Below, one piece after another: positions 8,252 through 16,761 of a stretch of DNA of 64,000 bases. The notes below the pieces were generated by a model. It searched no databases. It was not told where the DNA came from and saw nothing but the letters and a program-made list of their open reading frames with translations. The stretch is from Clostridium thermarum (lineage in GTDB: Bacteria; Bacillota; Clostridia; Clostridiales; Clostridiaceae), in contig NZ_CP040924.1 of assembly GCF_006351925.1 (NCBI RefSeq), positions 3,477,501-3,541,500 of the forward strand. Reading direction: 5' to 3'. Position 1 is the stretch's first letter. Every line of letters starts with the position of its first letter. The position numbers and the translations under genes were made by a program.

Positions 8252-9808
8252 TTATACGATCTTGGTTGTCCAATCCTCGCAGTTCCATATCTCTGTCACT
8301 ACATCTCTATAGAACTCAGGCTCATGACAAACCAATAGTATAGTTCCTTTGTATTCCTTTAAGGCCCTCTTTAGTTCATCCTTAGCATCCACATCCAGGT
8401 GGTTGGTAGGCTCGTCTAGTATCAGTATGTTAGTTTCCTTATTGATCAGCTTTGCAAGTCTAACCTTGGCTGCTTCTCCTCCTGACAGCACCATCATCAT
8501 GCTCTCGATGTGCTTTGTAGTAAGTCCGCACTTTGCAAGAGCCGCTCTCACCTCATACTGAGTATAGCCGGGGAACTCCTTCCAAAACTCTTCGATACAG
8601 GTATTAGTGTTTCCTTCTCTGCTTTCTTGCTCAAAGTAGCCTATATATTGATAGTCTCCAAGTGTCACTTCTCCGCTTATTGGTTTAATTAATCCCATTA
8701 AGCTCTTAAGCAGCGTAGTCTTACCTAGTCCATTGGAGCCTACTAAGGCAATTTTCTGTCCTCTTTCCATAGTTAGATTAAGAGGCTTTGTAAGAGGATG
8801 ATCATATCCTATAACTAAATCCTTAGTTTCAAATATAAGCTTTCCGGAAGCTCTGGCTGCTTTAAAATTAAAGGCTGGTTTTGGCTTCTCTTGAATAAGC
8901 TCGATTCTTTCCATCTTGTCAAGCTTTTTTTGTCTGGATTTAGCCATGTTAGCTGTAGCAACGTTGGCCTTATTTCTGGCAACGAAGTCCTCTAGTCTTG
9001 CAATTTCAGCCTGCTGTCTTTCATAGGCCTGTTCTAACTGTCTCTTTTTAGCCTCATATACTCTTTGGAAGTCATCATAGTTTCCAACATATCTGTTAAG
9101 CTGCTTATTTTCCACATGATATATCAAATTAATTACTGAATTTAAGAACGGAATATCATGAGATATTAAAATAAATGCATTTTCATAGTCATTTAAAAAT
9201 CTCTTAAGCCATTCAATATGAGCCTCGTCTAAATAGTTAGTAGGCTCGTCAAGAAGTAATATATCAGGGGTTTCCAAAAGAAGCTTAGCAAGTAAAACCT
9301 TAGTTCTTTGTCCCCCACTTAAATCAGTAACATCCCTATCCAGTCCTACATCTAAAAGCCCCAAACCTCTTGCTGTTTCTTCTATCCTAGCATCAATAAC
9401 GTAAAAACCGTTATGATCAAGCATATCCTGAATTACCGCTGTTCTCTCCAGCATCTTTTCCAGTTCCTCAGGCTCAGCATCTCCCATTTTACCATAAAGC
9501 TCGTTCATTTCAGCTTCTGCATCAAATAAATATTGAAAGGCACCTTTTAATACGTCTCTTATAGTTTGTCCACTCTTAAGTACTGCGTGCTGATCCATAT
9601 AGCCAACCCTTACCTTATTAGCCCACTCAATCTGGCCTTCGTCCGGGGTCAGCTTTCCTGTGATTATATTCATAAAGGTAGATTTACCTTCTCCATTGGC
9701 ACCAATAAACCCTACGTGCTCCCCCTTTAAGAGTCTGAAGGATACATCTTCAAGGATAGCTCTGTCTCCAAAGCCGTGACTCATATTTTTTACCGTTAGT
9801 ATACTCAT
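8252..9808 (-). CDS. ABC-F family ATPase (ribosome-associated)
   Basis: About 518 residues with two ATPase domains and no membrane segments. Domain 1 has Walker A GANGEGKST, signature LSGGQRTK and LLLDEPTNYLD; domain 2 has GSNGLGKTT, LSGGEAAK and LILDEPTNHLD. A charged coiled-coil linker (about residues 235-310, KKRQLEQAYERQQAEIARLE) joins them, as in ABC-F proteins that act at the ribosomal E-site. Most similar in layout to YbiT/YkpA-type members; drug resistance cannot be inferred. The ATG at 9808 is chosen because GGGGG lies eight bases upstream, while the ATG at 9826 has none. Single-gene unit with its own promoter and terminator. Confidence 0.92.
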   Translation of the reverse strand: MSILTVKNMSHGFGDRAILEDVSFRLLKGEHVGFIGANGEGKSTFMNIITGKLTPDEGQIEWANKVRVGYMDQHAVLKSGQTIRDVLKGAFQYLFDAEAEMNELYGKMGDAEPEELEKMLERTAVIQDMLDHNGFYVIDARIEETARGLGLLDVGLDRDVTDLSGGQRTKVLLAKLLLETPDILLLDEPTNYLDEAHIEWLKRFLNDYENAFILISHDIPFLNSVINLIYHVENKQLNRYVGNYDDFQRVYEAKKRQLEQAYERQQAEIARLEDFVARNKANVATANMAKSRQKKLDKMERIELIQEKPKPAFNFKAARASGKLIFETKDLVIGYDHPLTKPLNLTMERGQKIALVGSNGLGKTTLLKSLMGLIKPISGEVTLGDYQYIGYFEQESREGNTNTCIEEFWKEFPGYTQYEVRAALAKCGLTTKHIESMMMVLSGGEAAKVRLAKLINKETNILILDEPTNHLDVDAKDELKRALKEYKGTILLVCHEPEFYRDVVTEIWNCEDWTTKIV

Positions 9809-9894
9809 TCTCCATCCCCCATACATAAAATGTTCTTATATAAAGCTTCCCAAATTCCAAACATAATCTACCGTCATCTAAACATACATTCACT

Positions 9895-9924
9895 ATTTTA
9901 AATGAAGGTATATCTGCATGTCAA
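9895..9924 (-). promoter_or_regulatory. Probable promoter of the ABC-F gene
   Basis: Minus strand TTGACA (9924-9919), 18-base spacer, TAAAAT (9900-9895). It leaves a leader of about 80 bases before the start at 9808. The remainder of the 9809-10106 intergenic stretch is AT-rich and must also hold the divergent promoter of the methyltransferase at 10107, which I could not assign. Confidence 0.6.
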
Positions 9925-10106
9925 AACTTTTCTGTTTACTGTAATGGCAGAATTTATTATTTTTCAAAACTTGTATAAAGTTTGTTATACATGGCAAATT
10001 ATAAAATAGTTGAATTACCTATAGTAATAGTTCAAAATATATAATAGAATAGAAAAGAACATAATTACTAAAGTTAATAAACTGAGCTGCAGAGAGGAGT
10101 TTTAAT

Positions 10107-11282
10107 ATGGCTGCAAAGTTTTACTTATATAAAGGCCGTGGGAAACGGGTAGAAAATGGCCATCCCTGGGTATATACCGATGAAATCGAACAATATGATG
10201 GGGATTATGTAAATGGCGATATTGTAGAGATTTATAATTACCGCGGAGGTTTTATCGGCAAGGGATACATAAATGACGTTTCTAAGATTGCCATAAGAAT
10301 TATGACAAGGGACATCAATGAGGAAATTGATGAAGACTTCTTTAGAAGAAGATTAGCCCAGGCATGGGAATATAGAAAGAAGGTAGTAGATACCTCATCC
10401 TGTCGTTTTGTCTTTGGCGAAGCAGACTTCCTGCCGGGTCTTACTATTGATAAGTTTGAAGACTACTATGTTGTACAATCTCTAGCCTTAGGTATAGATA
10501 GATATAAGCCCATCATAGTTAAGCTCTTGGTGGAGGAATACGGTGCAAAGGGTGTCTACGAGAGAAGCGATGCCAGTGTTAGGGAACTTGAGGATATGGA
10601 GCTTACGAAAGGTTTCCTAACAGAGCCCTTTGATACTATGATTCAAATAGTTGAAAATGGTGTAAAGTACTACGTAGATATTGAAAACGGACAAAAAACC
10701 GGTTTTTTCTTGGATCAAAAGGAAAACAGAAAGGCAATTCATAAAATATGTAAGGGGGCTGAGGTTTTAGACTGCTTTACCCATACCGGTTCCTTCGCTT
10801 TAAATGCAGGTATTGCCGGTGCTAAGAGTGTTCTTGGCATAGACGTATCTCAGCATGCAGTGGATTTTGCCACAAGAAATGCGGAATTGAATAACCTTTC
10901 TGATGTGGTGAAATTTGAGTGCCACAATGCCTTTGATGTTCTGCCAAAGTGGTCAAAGGAAGGCAGAGAATTCGATGTAGTAATACTGGATCCCCCTGCT
11001 TTTACAAAATCCAGAGAGGCAGTTAAAGGTGCTGTCAGAGGCTATAAGGAAATTAATCTAAGAGGACTGAAGATGGTGCGTCCGGGCGGATATTTAGTTA
11101 CCGCATCCTGCTCTCACTTTATGGATGAGGAGCTCTTCAGAAAGACCATAGCCGATGCGGCTCATGATGCCAGAAGAATGCTCCGTCAGGTAGAATTCAG
11201 AACACAGGCACCGGACCATCCTATCCTTTGGAACTCTGATGAATCCTATTATCTTAAATTCTTTATATTCCAAGTAATATAG
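10107..11282 (+). CDS. Class I SAM-dependent rRNA (cytosine-C5) methyltransferase, RlmI-like
   Basis: 391 residues. The N-terminal PUA-like domain (about 1-75, KGRGKRVENGHPWVYTDEIE) recognises RNA, an EEHEE-type middle part follows, and the C-terminal Rossmann domain carries VLDCFTHTGSFALNAG (SAM loop), LGIDVS, VVILDPPAFTKS and the ASCSHFM motif typical of 5-methylcytosine enzymes. RlmI methylates a cytosine of 23S rRNA in E. coli; the exact target here is inferred. GAGGAG precedes the ATG at seven bases. Monocistronic. Confidence 0.92.
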   Translation: MAAKFYLYKGRGKRVENGHPWVYTDEIEQYDGDYVNGDIVEIYNYRGGFIGKGYINDVSKIAIRIMTRDINEEIDEDFFRRRLAQAWEYRKKVVDTSSCRFVFGEADFLPGLTIDKFEDYYVVQSLALGIDRYKPIIVKLLVEEYGAKGVYERSDASVRELEDMELTKGFLTEPFDTMIQIVENGVKYYVDIENGQKTGFFLDQKENRKAIHKICKGAEVLDCFTHTGSFALNAGIAGAKSVLGIDVSQHAVDFATRNAELNNLSDVVKFECHNAFDVLPKWSKEGREFDVVILDPPAFTKSREAVKGAVRGYKEINLRGLKMVRPGGYLVTASCSHFMDEELFRKTIADAAHDARRMLRQVEFRTQAPDHPILWNSDESYYLKFFIFQVI

Positions 11283-11305
11283 AAAGAATTTTTCTTACTA
11301 AGTAG

Positions 11306-11350
11306 TTAAGGAGGCCTTATCCCGGCATAGCTGAGAAAAAGCCTCCTTAA
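11306..11350. terminator. Bidirectional terminator between convergent genes
   Basis: Perfect 10-bp arms ttaaggaggc (11306-11315) and gcctccttaa (11341-11350) with a 25-base loop, lying between the methyltransferase and the convergent comB gene. The T-tracts are short, so efficiency is uncertain. Confidence 0.65.
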
Positions 11351-11353
11351 TTT

Positions 11354-12070
11354 CTAGTTCTTAATTGCCCTTATCTCCTTTCCGTCAAAGTAAGGTACCA
11401 CGTCCGTTATATCCTTACGGCAGCAATATTCCAAATCCTCCGTAAAACCAAGGTCTTTTATGACATTATAATGTCTTGCCTGACTAATAAAGCTTATAAT
11501 ATCACTGTGCATTTTGTATATATGATAAGCCGTACGGGTAATATCCGTCATCTCAAGCTCACACATATCTTTAAGACAGTTTATTATATAGCCGCTGCAT
11601 ATAAAGTCATCCATAGAAAATTCCCCATAGGTTCCAGCATTGACTATTACTATATCATTTTTTAGCTCATACAGCTTCCTGGCCACTGCACTGGCATTCA
11701 GTATACATCCAATAAGTATATCTTTTGCCCCCTTGCAGCGGTTTATTGCCCTAGTACCGTTGGTAGTAGATATTATCAAGGTCTTATCTTCCACCACATC
11801 TTTTGTATACTCCAGCGGTGAATTAGAGCAATCAAAGCCTTCTATCTTTAGAGCCCGTCTCTCACCACCTAATATGCATTTCTCACTGCTTTCTTTTGCA
11901 AGTTCTAAAGCCCTCTCCACAGTCAGGACGGGGATGACCCTCTTGCAGCCGTTCATTACGGCAGTGGTAATAACTGAGGTAGCCCTTAACATATCTATTA
12001 CCACAACTGATTTACCTTCTGTTTTTCCTTCTCTTATATCATCGGCGGATATAACTATATCAACTCTCAT
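11354..12070 (-). CDS. comB: 2-phosphosulfolactate phosphatase family protein
   Basis: 238 residues matching the ComB family: VVIDMLRATSVITTAVMNGCKRVIPV near the N-terminus, CILGGERRALKIEGFDCSNSP, TTNGTRAINRC and NAGTYGEFSMDDFICSGYIIN. ComB is a Mg-dependent, cytosolic phosphatase that makes sulfolactate in coenzyme M synthesis. Many Clostridia and Bacilli carry it with no other coenzyme M gene, so the real substrate here may differ. AGGAG precedes the ATG. It lies nine bases past the PucR-like gene and is probably co-transcribed with it. Confidence 0.9.
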   Translation of the reverse strand: MRVDIVISADDIREGKTEGKSVVVIDMLRATSVITTAVMNGCKRVIPVLTVERALELAKESSEKCILGGERRALKIEGFDCSNSPLEYTKDVVEDKTLIISTTNGTRAINRCKGAKDILIGCILNASAVARKLYELKNDIVIVNAGTYGEFSMDDFICSGYIINCLKDMCELEMTDITRTAYHIYKMHSDIISFISQARHYNVIKDLGFTEDLEYCCRKDITDVVPYFDGKEIRAIKN

Positions 12071-12079
12071 ATAAATCTC

Positions 12080-13024
12080 CTATCTCTTTTCCTTCCAAAC
12101 CAAGAAGGCAATAATAAACACAGTGGCCTGCTTAAAATCTCTTATATCATAGCCTGTGTCTTTATGTATTTTATCCAACCTGTATATAAGGGTATTCCTG
12201 TGAATATATAGTTTTCTTGAGGCATCGCTTATATTAAGCCCACTATTAATGAACTCCTCAATGGTATTGATCATTTCATTGTCAAATAGGCTAAATTTAT
12301 CCTTAAAGCTCTCTAATAGCTCATTCTTCAACCTTGGGTCTATATTGTATACTACCTTTTCAAAGAGCATATGATTATAATCATATATATCTCCTTTTAC
12401 ATCAAATTTCCTGCCTAATTCCATGCATTCTTTAGCATCATTATAGGCCTTTTTAATATCATCGATGCTATACACCTTATAAGCGAAACTTACACGGGAT
12501 GAACAATAGAGGTCTGAAACAATTGAATCCCTGATACTTTCTGCGTGCTCTGTCACTTCATCAAAGTTTCCTAGGACAATAATATAATCACCATAGACCA
12601 TACTTAAAACATCCTGAACATTATACAGCTGCTTTATTATACTAAGTGCCTCATACTTACTTCCATCAACGCTCACCAGAAATAAGGTGCATCCTTTGGC
12701 TAAAAAGGCAACGTCCTTATCAAGCCTTCCTGTACCAATTTCTTTACCCTCCAGCACGTTAATTATTAATTGTTCTCTAGTAGAAAATAGTTCCCCATAC
12801 TTAGTTTGTATTGAGTACTCCAAAAGGGGTTTACAAATTTCAGACTTCTTATCCATAATTATATATGTCTTGCTCTTGCCAAGATACATTTCAGCTCTCA
12901 GTTCCCGCTCCTCAGGAATGGCAATACCACTATCATAATAGATTGTATCATCTTCTCCGATTAATTTAAAATTTACCCCACTTCTTTCCGCAAGCTCCCT
13001 AAGATAACTTTCAAAATTGTACAT
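12080..13024 (-). CDS. PucR/CdaR-type transcriptional regulator
   Basis: About 314 residues. The C-terminal about 60 residues are the PucR helix-turn-helix (INSGLNISDASRKLYIHRNTLIYRLDKIHKDTGYDIRDF, given here only as a region, ending VWKEKR). The middle contains a GGDEF-like CdaR segment, and the N-terminal 120 residues are a weakly conserved sensory part. Such proteins control purine, sugar-diacid or amino-acid catabolism. The ATG at 13024, eight bases after GGAG, is preferred over the ATG at 13030, which abuts it. The only obvious downstream gene is comB, a plausible target, although control of comB is not shown. Confidence 0.88.
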   Translation of the reverse strand: MYNFESYLRELAERSGVNFKLIGEDDTIYYDSGIAIPEERELRAEMYLGKSKTYIIMDKKSEICKPLLEYSIQTKYGELFSTREQLIINVLEGKEIGTGRLDKDVAFLAKGCTLFLVSVDGSKYEALSIIKQLYNVQDVLSMVYGDYIIVLGNFDEVTEHAESIRDSIVSDLYCSSRVSFAYKVYSIDDIKKAYNDAKECMELGRKFDVKGDIYDYNHMLFEKVVYNIDPRLKNELLESFKDKFSLFDNEMINTIEEFINSGLNISDASRKLYIHRNTLIYRLDKIHKDTGYDIRDFKQATVFIIAFLVWKEKR

Positions 13025-13090
13025 ATACATCTCTCCAGTACTTTTACCTTATTATTACATATTCTATCAGATAAATATCAAAATCTCAAG

Positions 13091-13129
13091 AAAGCTCCGT
13101 GATTACAATTATTGTACCCACGGAGCTTT
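13091..13129 (-). terminator. Intrinsic terminator after ugpC
   Basis: aaagctccgtg (13091-13101) and cacggagcttt (13119-13129) form an 11-bp perfect stem with a 17-base loop 25 bases beyond the ugpC-like stop. The minus-strand T-tract is interrupted. Confidence 0.7.
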
Positions 13130-13153
13130 ATAGCTTTTCTAATATTCTTTAAA

Positions 13154-14251
13154 TTATAGAATTGTAATTTCTGTTTCCTTATCAAATATATGAATCTTGG
13201 AAGTATCAAGAGCAACTTTAAGCTTATCTCCAGCCTTAGCCTTTGAAGTTCCGTTAACTCTAGCAACAAGGTTTACCTTACCCTTTGCAAGGTAGATGTA
13301 AGTTTCAGCACCCATTAATTCTGTTACTTCAACTGTAGCTTCAACTACTGCATTTTCACTGCCTGTAGCTTCGTCTATGTTTTCTGGTCTGATACCCATT
13401 ATTACATCCTTGCCAACATATCCCTTGTCTCTTAATACAACTGCCTTTTCTTCTGGTAGAACTATGCTGTCTTCTCCAAAAGCAACTGCAACCTTTCCAT
13501 TGCTTTCTACAAGCTTAGCATCTACAAAGTTCATCTGTGGGCTTCCTATAAAGCCTGCTACGAATATGTTTGCTGGGTGATCGTAGATATATTGTGGAGT
13601 ATCAACTTGTTGAATTAGACCGTCCTTCATAACAACGATTCTTGTACCCATTGTCATAGCTTCTGTCTGGTCATGTGTTACATATATAAATGTAGTTTGT
13701 AGTCTCTTATGAAGCTTGGATATTTCAGTTCTCATCTGAACTCTTAGCTTAGCATCAAGGTTTGACAAAGGTTCGTCCATTAAGAATACCTTTGGTTCTC
13801 TAACGATAGCTCTTCCCAGCGCAACTCTTTGTCTCTGTCCTCCAGAAAGTGCCTTTGGCTTTCTGTCTAATAAGTGCTCTATGTCAAGTATTCTAGCTGC
13901 TTCTTTAACTTTCTTGTCTATTTCGTCTTTTGGCATTTTTCTTAGCTTTAAACCGAATGCCATGTTTTCATACACGCTCATGTGTGGATAAAGAGCATAG
14001 TTCTGGAAAACCATGGCGATATCTCTATCCTTTGGAGCTACGTCATTAACAAGTCTGTCTCCTATATAAAGTTCACCTTGAGATATTTCTTCCAAACCAG
14101 CAATCATTCTTAATGTAGTTGACTTACCACATCCTGATGGTCCTACGAAAACGATAAATTCTTTATCTTCGATTTCAAGATTGAAGTCCTTTACAGCTGT
14201 TACATTACCAGTGTATACCTTATAAATGTGTCTGAGTGATAAACTAGCCAT
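13154..14251 (-). CDS. ugpC: Carbohydrate ABC transporter ATPase, UgpC/MsmK type
   Basis: 365 residues of the CUT1 ATPase family: Walker A GPSGCGKST, Q-loop, signature LSGGQRQRVALGRA, Walker B VFLMDEPLSNLDAK, H-loop THDQTEAMT, and a C-terminal TOBE/OB regulatory region (about 240-365, IMGIRPENI). It energises sugar or glycerol-phosphate uptake. No permease or binding protein lies nearby. In Firmicutes a lone ATPase of this type (MsmK, MsmX, MsiK) commonly serves several sugar importers, which is the likely role here. GGGGGG before the ATG; single gene with its own terminator. Confidence 0.94.
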   Translation of the reverse strand: MASLSLRHIYKVYTGNVTAVKDFNLEIEDKEFIVFVGPSGCGKSTTLRMIAGLEEISQGELYIGDRLVNDVAPKDRDIAMVFQNYALYPHMSVYENMAFGLKLRKMPKDEIDKKVKEAARILDIEHLLDRKPKALSGGQRQRVALGRAIVREPKVFLMDEPLSNLDAKLRVQMRTEISKLHKRLQTTFIYVTHDQTEAMTMGTRIVVMKDGLIQQVDTPQYIYDHPANIFVAGFIGSPQMNFVDAKLVESNGKVAVAFGEDSIVLPEEKAVVLRDKGYVGKDVIMGIRPENIDEATGSENAVVEATVEVTELMGAETYIYLAKGKVNLVARVNGTSKAKAGDKLKVALDTSKIHIFDKETEITIL

Positions 14252-14345
14252 TGTCTCTTCCCCCCGGAAATTTATTTTTTAAGTATGAATTAATTTTAAC
14301 TCTTAACATAAAAATAATCCATACGCAAAACAACCAAAGATAGAA

Positions 14346-15278
14346 TTACTTATTTGTAGAAAAGTCCAAACCTTGATACCATTGATTTTCTATCAGCTTT
14401 TTATCTATGGCATTTAGTATTTCCCACTTTTTAAGGCTCCACATTGGCCCTATTAAGAGGTCTCTTGGAGCATCACCGGTAAGTCTATGTATTACAATAT
14501 CCTCACGGAGTAACTTTACTGCAGTGCATACTGTATCGATGTATTCTTCCATGCTCATAAAACTTACCCGGCCCAGATCATATAACTTCTCAAGGGGTGT
14601 ATTCTTCATTAAATGGAGTAAATGTATTTTTATCCCCTGTATATCAGAATTGGACAGGTACTTTACTGTATTAAGCATGCCTTCTCTGTCTTCCCCCGGC
14701 AATCCGAATATAGTATGTACAACCACGTCAATGCCAGCCTCACGCAAATCTTCAAGCGCTCTTTCAAATGCCTGGATCTTGTACCCCCTGTTAATTATTT
14801 TAGCAATCCTGTCATCCATAGTCTGAAGGCCGAGCTCTACCCACACGTATACCTTTTGATTCATCTCTTTTAAGAGCTCAATTATCTCCGGACTTAAGCA
14901 ATCCGGTCTTGTTGCTATGGCCAGGGCAACTACCCCCTCCGGTCTGATAGCTTCCTCATATTTCTCCCTTAATAGGTCTACGCTTCCATAAGTATTAGTA
15001 TAGGCTTGGAAATATGCAATATACTTACCAGCATTCCACTTTTTATTCATCATTGCTTTAATATCATTAAACTGCTGGGTTATAGAAAAACTTCTGCAGC
15101 CTGCAAAGTCCCCGGACCCACGCTCACTGCAAAATATGCAGCCACCGCTGCTGATGGTTCCATCCCTATTGGGGCATGAAAAACCAGCGTCTAAGGATAC
15201 CTTAAACACTTTCTGCCCGAACTTTTCTCTTAAAAAATAATTTAAACTATAATACGGTTTATCTCCCCAATACTTCAT
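14346..15278 (-). CDS. TIGR01212 family radical SAM protein (YhcC-like)
   Basis: 310 residues. The N-terminus MKYWGDKPYYSLNYFLREKFG and the Cys cluster in FSCPNRDGTISSGGCIFC (C-x11-C-x2-C) are hallmarks of this radical SAM group; GLPGED and HLLHLMKNTPL follow. The cluster cleaves S-adenosylmethionine to a radical; the substrate is unknown. The frame is open to a TTG at 15296, but the ATG at 15278 lies eight bases after GGAAGGAA. A palindromic repeat sits between it and the upstream lipoprotein gene, so it probably has its own transcript. Confidence 0.92.
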   Translation of the reverse strand: MKYWGDKPYYSLNYFLREKFGQKVFKVSLDAGFSCPNRDGTISSGGCIFCSERGSGDFAGCRSFSITQQFNDIKAMMNKKWNAGKYIAYFQAYTNTYGSVDLLREKYEEAIRPEGVVALAIATRPDCLSPEIIELLKEMNQKVYVWVELGLQTMDDRIAKIINRGYKIQAFERALEDLREAGIDVVVHTIFGLPGEDREGMLNTVKYLSNSDIQGIKIHLLHLMKNTPLEKLYDLGRVSFMSMEEYIDTVCTAVKLLREDIVIHRLTGDAPRDLLIGPMWSLKKWEILNAIDKKLIENQWYQGLDFSTNK

Positions 15279-15321
15279 TCTAGACGTTCCTTCCAAATAA
15301 TTCTGCGAATTAATAATTAGT

Positions 15322-15399
15322 AATGAGTAATGAGTAATTTTAGTAGAAATTCAGCTCCGCTGAATTTCCTCCTTCACTGCTCATTGCTCATTACTCATT
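15322..15399. repeat. Modular palindromic repeat, copy A
   Basis: Outer inverted arms aatgagtaatgagtaat (15322-15338) and attgctcattactcatt (15383-15399) with one mismatch enclose a 10-bp hairpin, gaaattcagc/gctgaatttc (15346-15368). The inner hairpin is shared with copies B, C and D, but the outer arms are a different sequence (TAATGAG repeats instead of GTGACAAG). It lies between two minus-strand genes. A further small hairpin occurs at about 15403-15424. Confidence 0.75.
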
Positions 15400-15492
15400 G
15401 AAAGAAGGTGCTTCGGGCACTTCCTTTCCACCCTGCATACCGACCTAATACAAGCATTCTTGTATACTATAATAACATATTTAGCAAAAAAA

Positions 15493-16608
15493 TCATAATC
15501 TCTTTACCTTATACTCCTTCAAATCCAACTGCCATTTGCCCAATAGGTTTGCCTCTTCTTTGCCGGTATTTACCTTTTCCTTTACCTCAAAATTCAAAGC
15601 ATCCTCTCCAAATGAAGAGAATTTTACATCAACTTTATCCATTGGAAACTCTTCTTCAAACTTGAAGTCAATCAGTTCACCGCTGTCTACATCATAGACT
15701 CTTAAGGATGTTCCCTTATCCTTAATACTATATTGCACCATGATATGTTTTTCTTCTAAAGAGAAACTCAAAGCTTCAACGGTGGCGTTTTTTATTAAGT
15801 CTATAGAGGTAATATCTTTACCTATTGGCGGTTCTTTGACGATAGTATTAGAGCCACCGGCTCCATTGCCTCCTCCGTCACCGCCGCCTCCACCGGCACC
15901 ACCATTACCAGATCCGCCGCCTCCACCATGAGCAGCTTGGGTTTCATTTATCTTAACAATTCCAATATAGGTTGATTCATTATCTGTAGTTGTTATGGCT
16001 ATTTTTTCACCACTGTAATTAAAAACCATCATACCGAATTTTTTTCTTGGAACAGGTGCTTTACCTAGCTTCCCATTATCATCTTTAGGAAAAGTATAAT
16101 AAGGAATCCCCCCCATATCTACAATAAGGTTATTTTTAACATTGTTTTTATCTCTAAGCCTCAAGCCCTCTCCTTCCAAAAATGCCTCTTTCTCCGTATT
16201 AGCATTTATCTCTGTAATCTTATAGTCTTTTTCCTCCAATTCCACCTTTATACTGTAGCTGTCCAGTACCGCTATTGTTTTTTCCGGTACCGATCTGGCT
16301 ATTTTTACCTTGAATACACCACTTCTTCCCACTTCATTTATCTCATCGGTATTGTAGCCTAGAATCTTTAAGTCCGTACTATAGACCTCCACACCCTTTT
16401 CCATCAACTTTTCAGAATATAGCTTTTTTGCATTTTCTAAATCACCAGCGTATATATACCCCATATAAGAGTCCAATATGTTGGTGGCTATATTTATATC
16501 AAAATTTTCTTTACTTGCTTTTACCTCAGTTTTATTCTCCTTCTTCTGACATGCTGTAGAGGTAAATACCATTATTATTGATAATACCGCTGTAAATACC
16601 TTTTTCAA
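15493..16608 (-). CDS. Lipoprotein with a polyglycine hinge, unknown function
   Basis: About 371 residues. The signal peptide ends in a lipobox (FTSTAC, followed by QKK), so the protein should be lipid-anchored outside the membrane. Residues about 20-220 form one domain with a possible DUF4829-like start (VLDSYMGYIYAGDLENAKKLY). A low-complexity stretch of about 28 residues, nearly all Gly with Ser/Asn/Asp, follows; a second beta-rich domain closes the protein. The start is a TTG at 16608, seven bases after GGAGG; the upstream ATG at 16629 precedes the SD and is rejected. The Gly-rich segment is locally GC-rich and unlike its surroundings. I do not recognise the family. Confidence 0.85.
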   Translation of the reverse strand: MKKVFTAVLSIIMVFTSTACQKKENKTEVKASKENFDINIATNILDSYMGYIYAGDLENAKKLYSEKLMEKGVEVYSTDLKILGYNTDEINEVGRSGVFKVKIARSVPEKTIAVLDSYSIKVELEEKDYKITEINANTEKEAFLEGEGLRLRDKNNVKNNLIVDMGGIPYYTFPKDDNGKLGKAPVPRKKFGMMVFNYSGEKIAITTTDNESTYIGIVKINETQAAHGGGGGSGNGGAGGGGGDGGGNGAGGSNTIVKEPPIGKDITSIDLIKNATVEALSFSLEEKHIMVQYSIKDKGTSLRVYDVDSGELIDFKFEEEFPMDKVDVKFSSFGEDALNFEVKEKVNTGKEEANLLGKWQLDLKEYKVKRL

Positions 16609-16761
16609 AATTACACCTCCTACACTCATAATTATTAATACTATTATGTTTTCACAAAACGTAAAAATAATTTATAAAATCTATCTTTTACTTCGCAATT
16701 AAAATAATTAATTATCTTCATCTTTAATATATTAATAAAGGATAACTTTCAAGGAGGATTA

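Noticed and set aside
13078-13269. 63-codon Leu-rich minus-strand ORF
   Set aside because: Out-of-frame overlap with the 3' end of ugpC and its terminator; no SD.
15740-15931. Plus-strand proline-rich ORF
   Set aside because: It is the antisense shadow of the Gly codons in the lipoprotein hinge and has no ribosome binding site.
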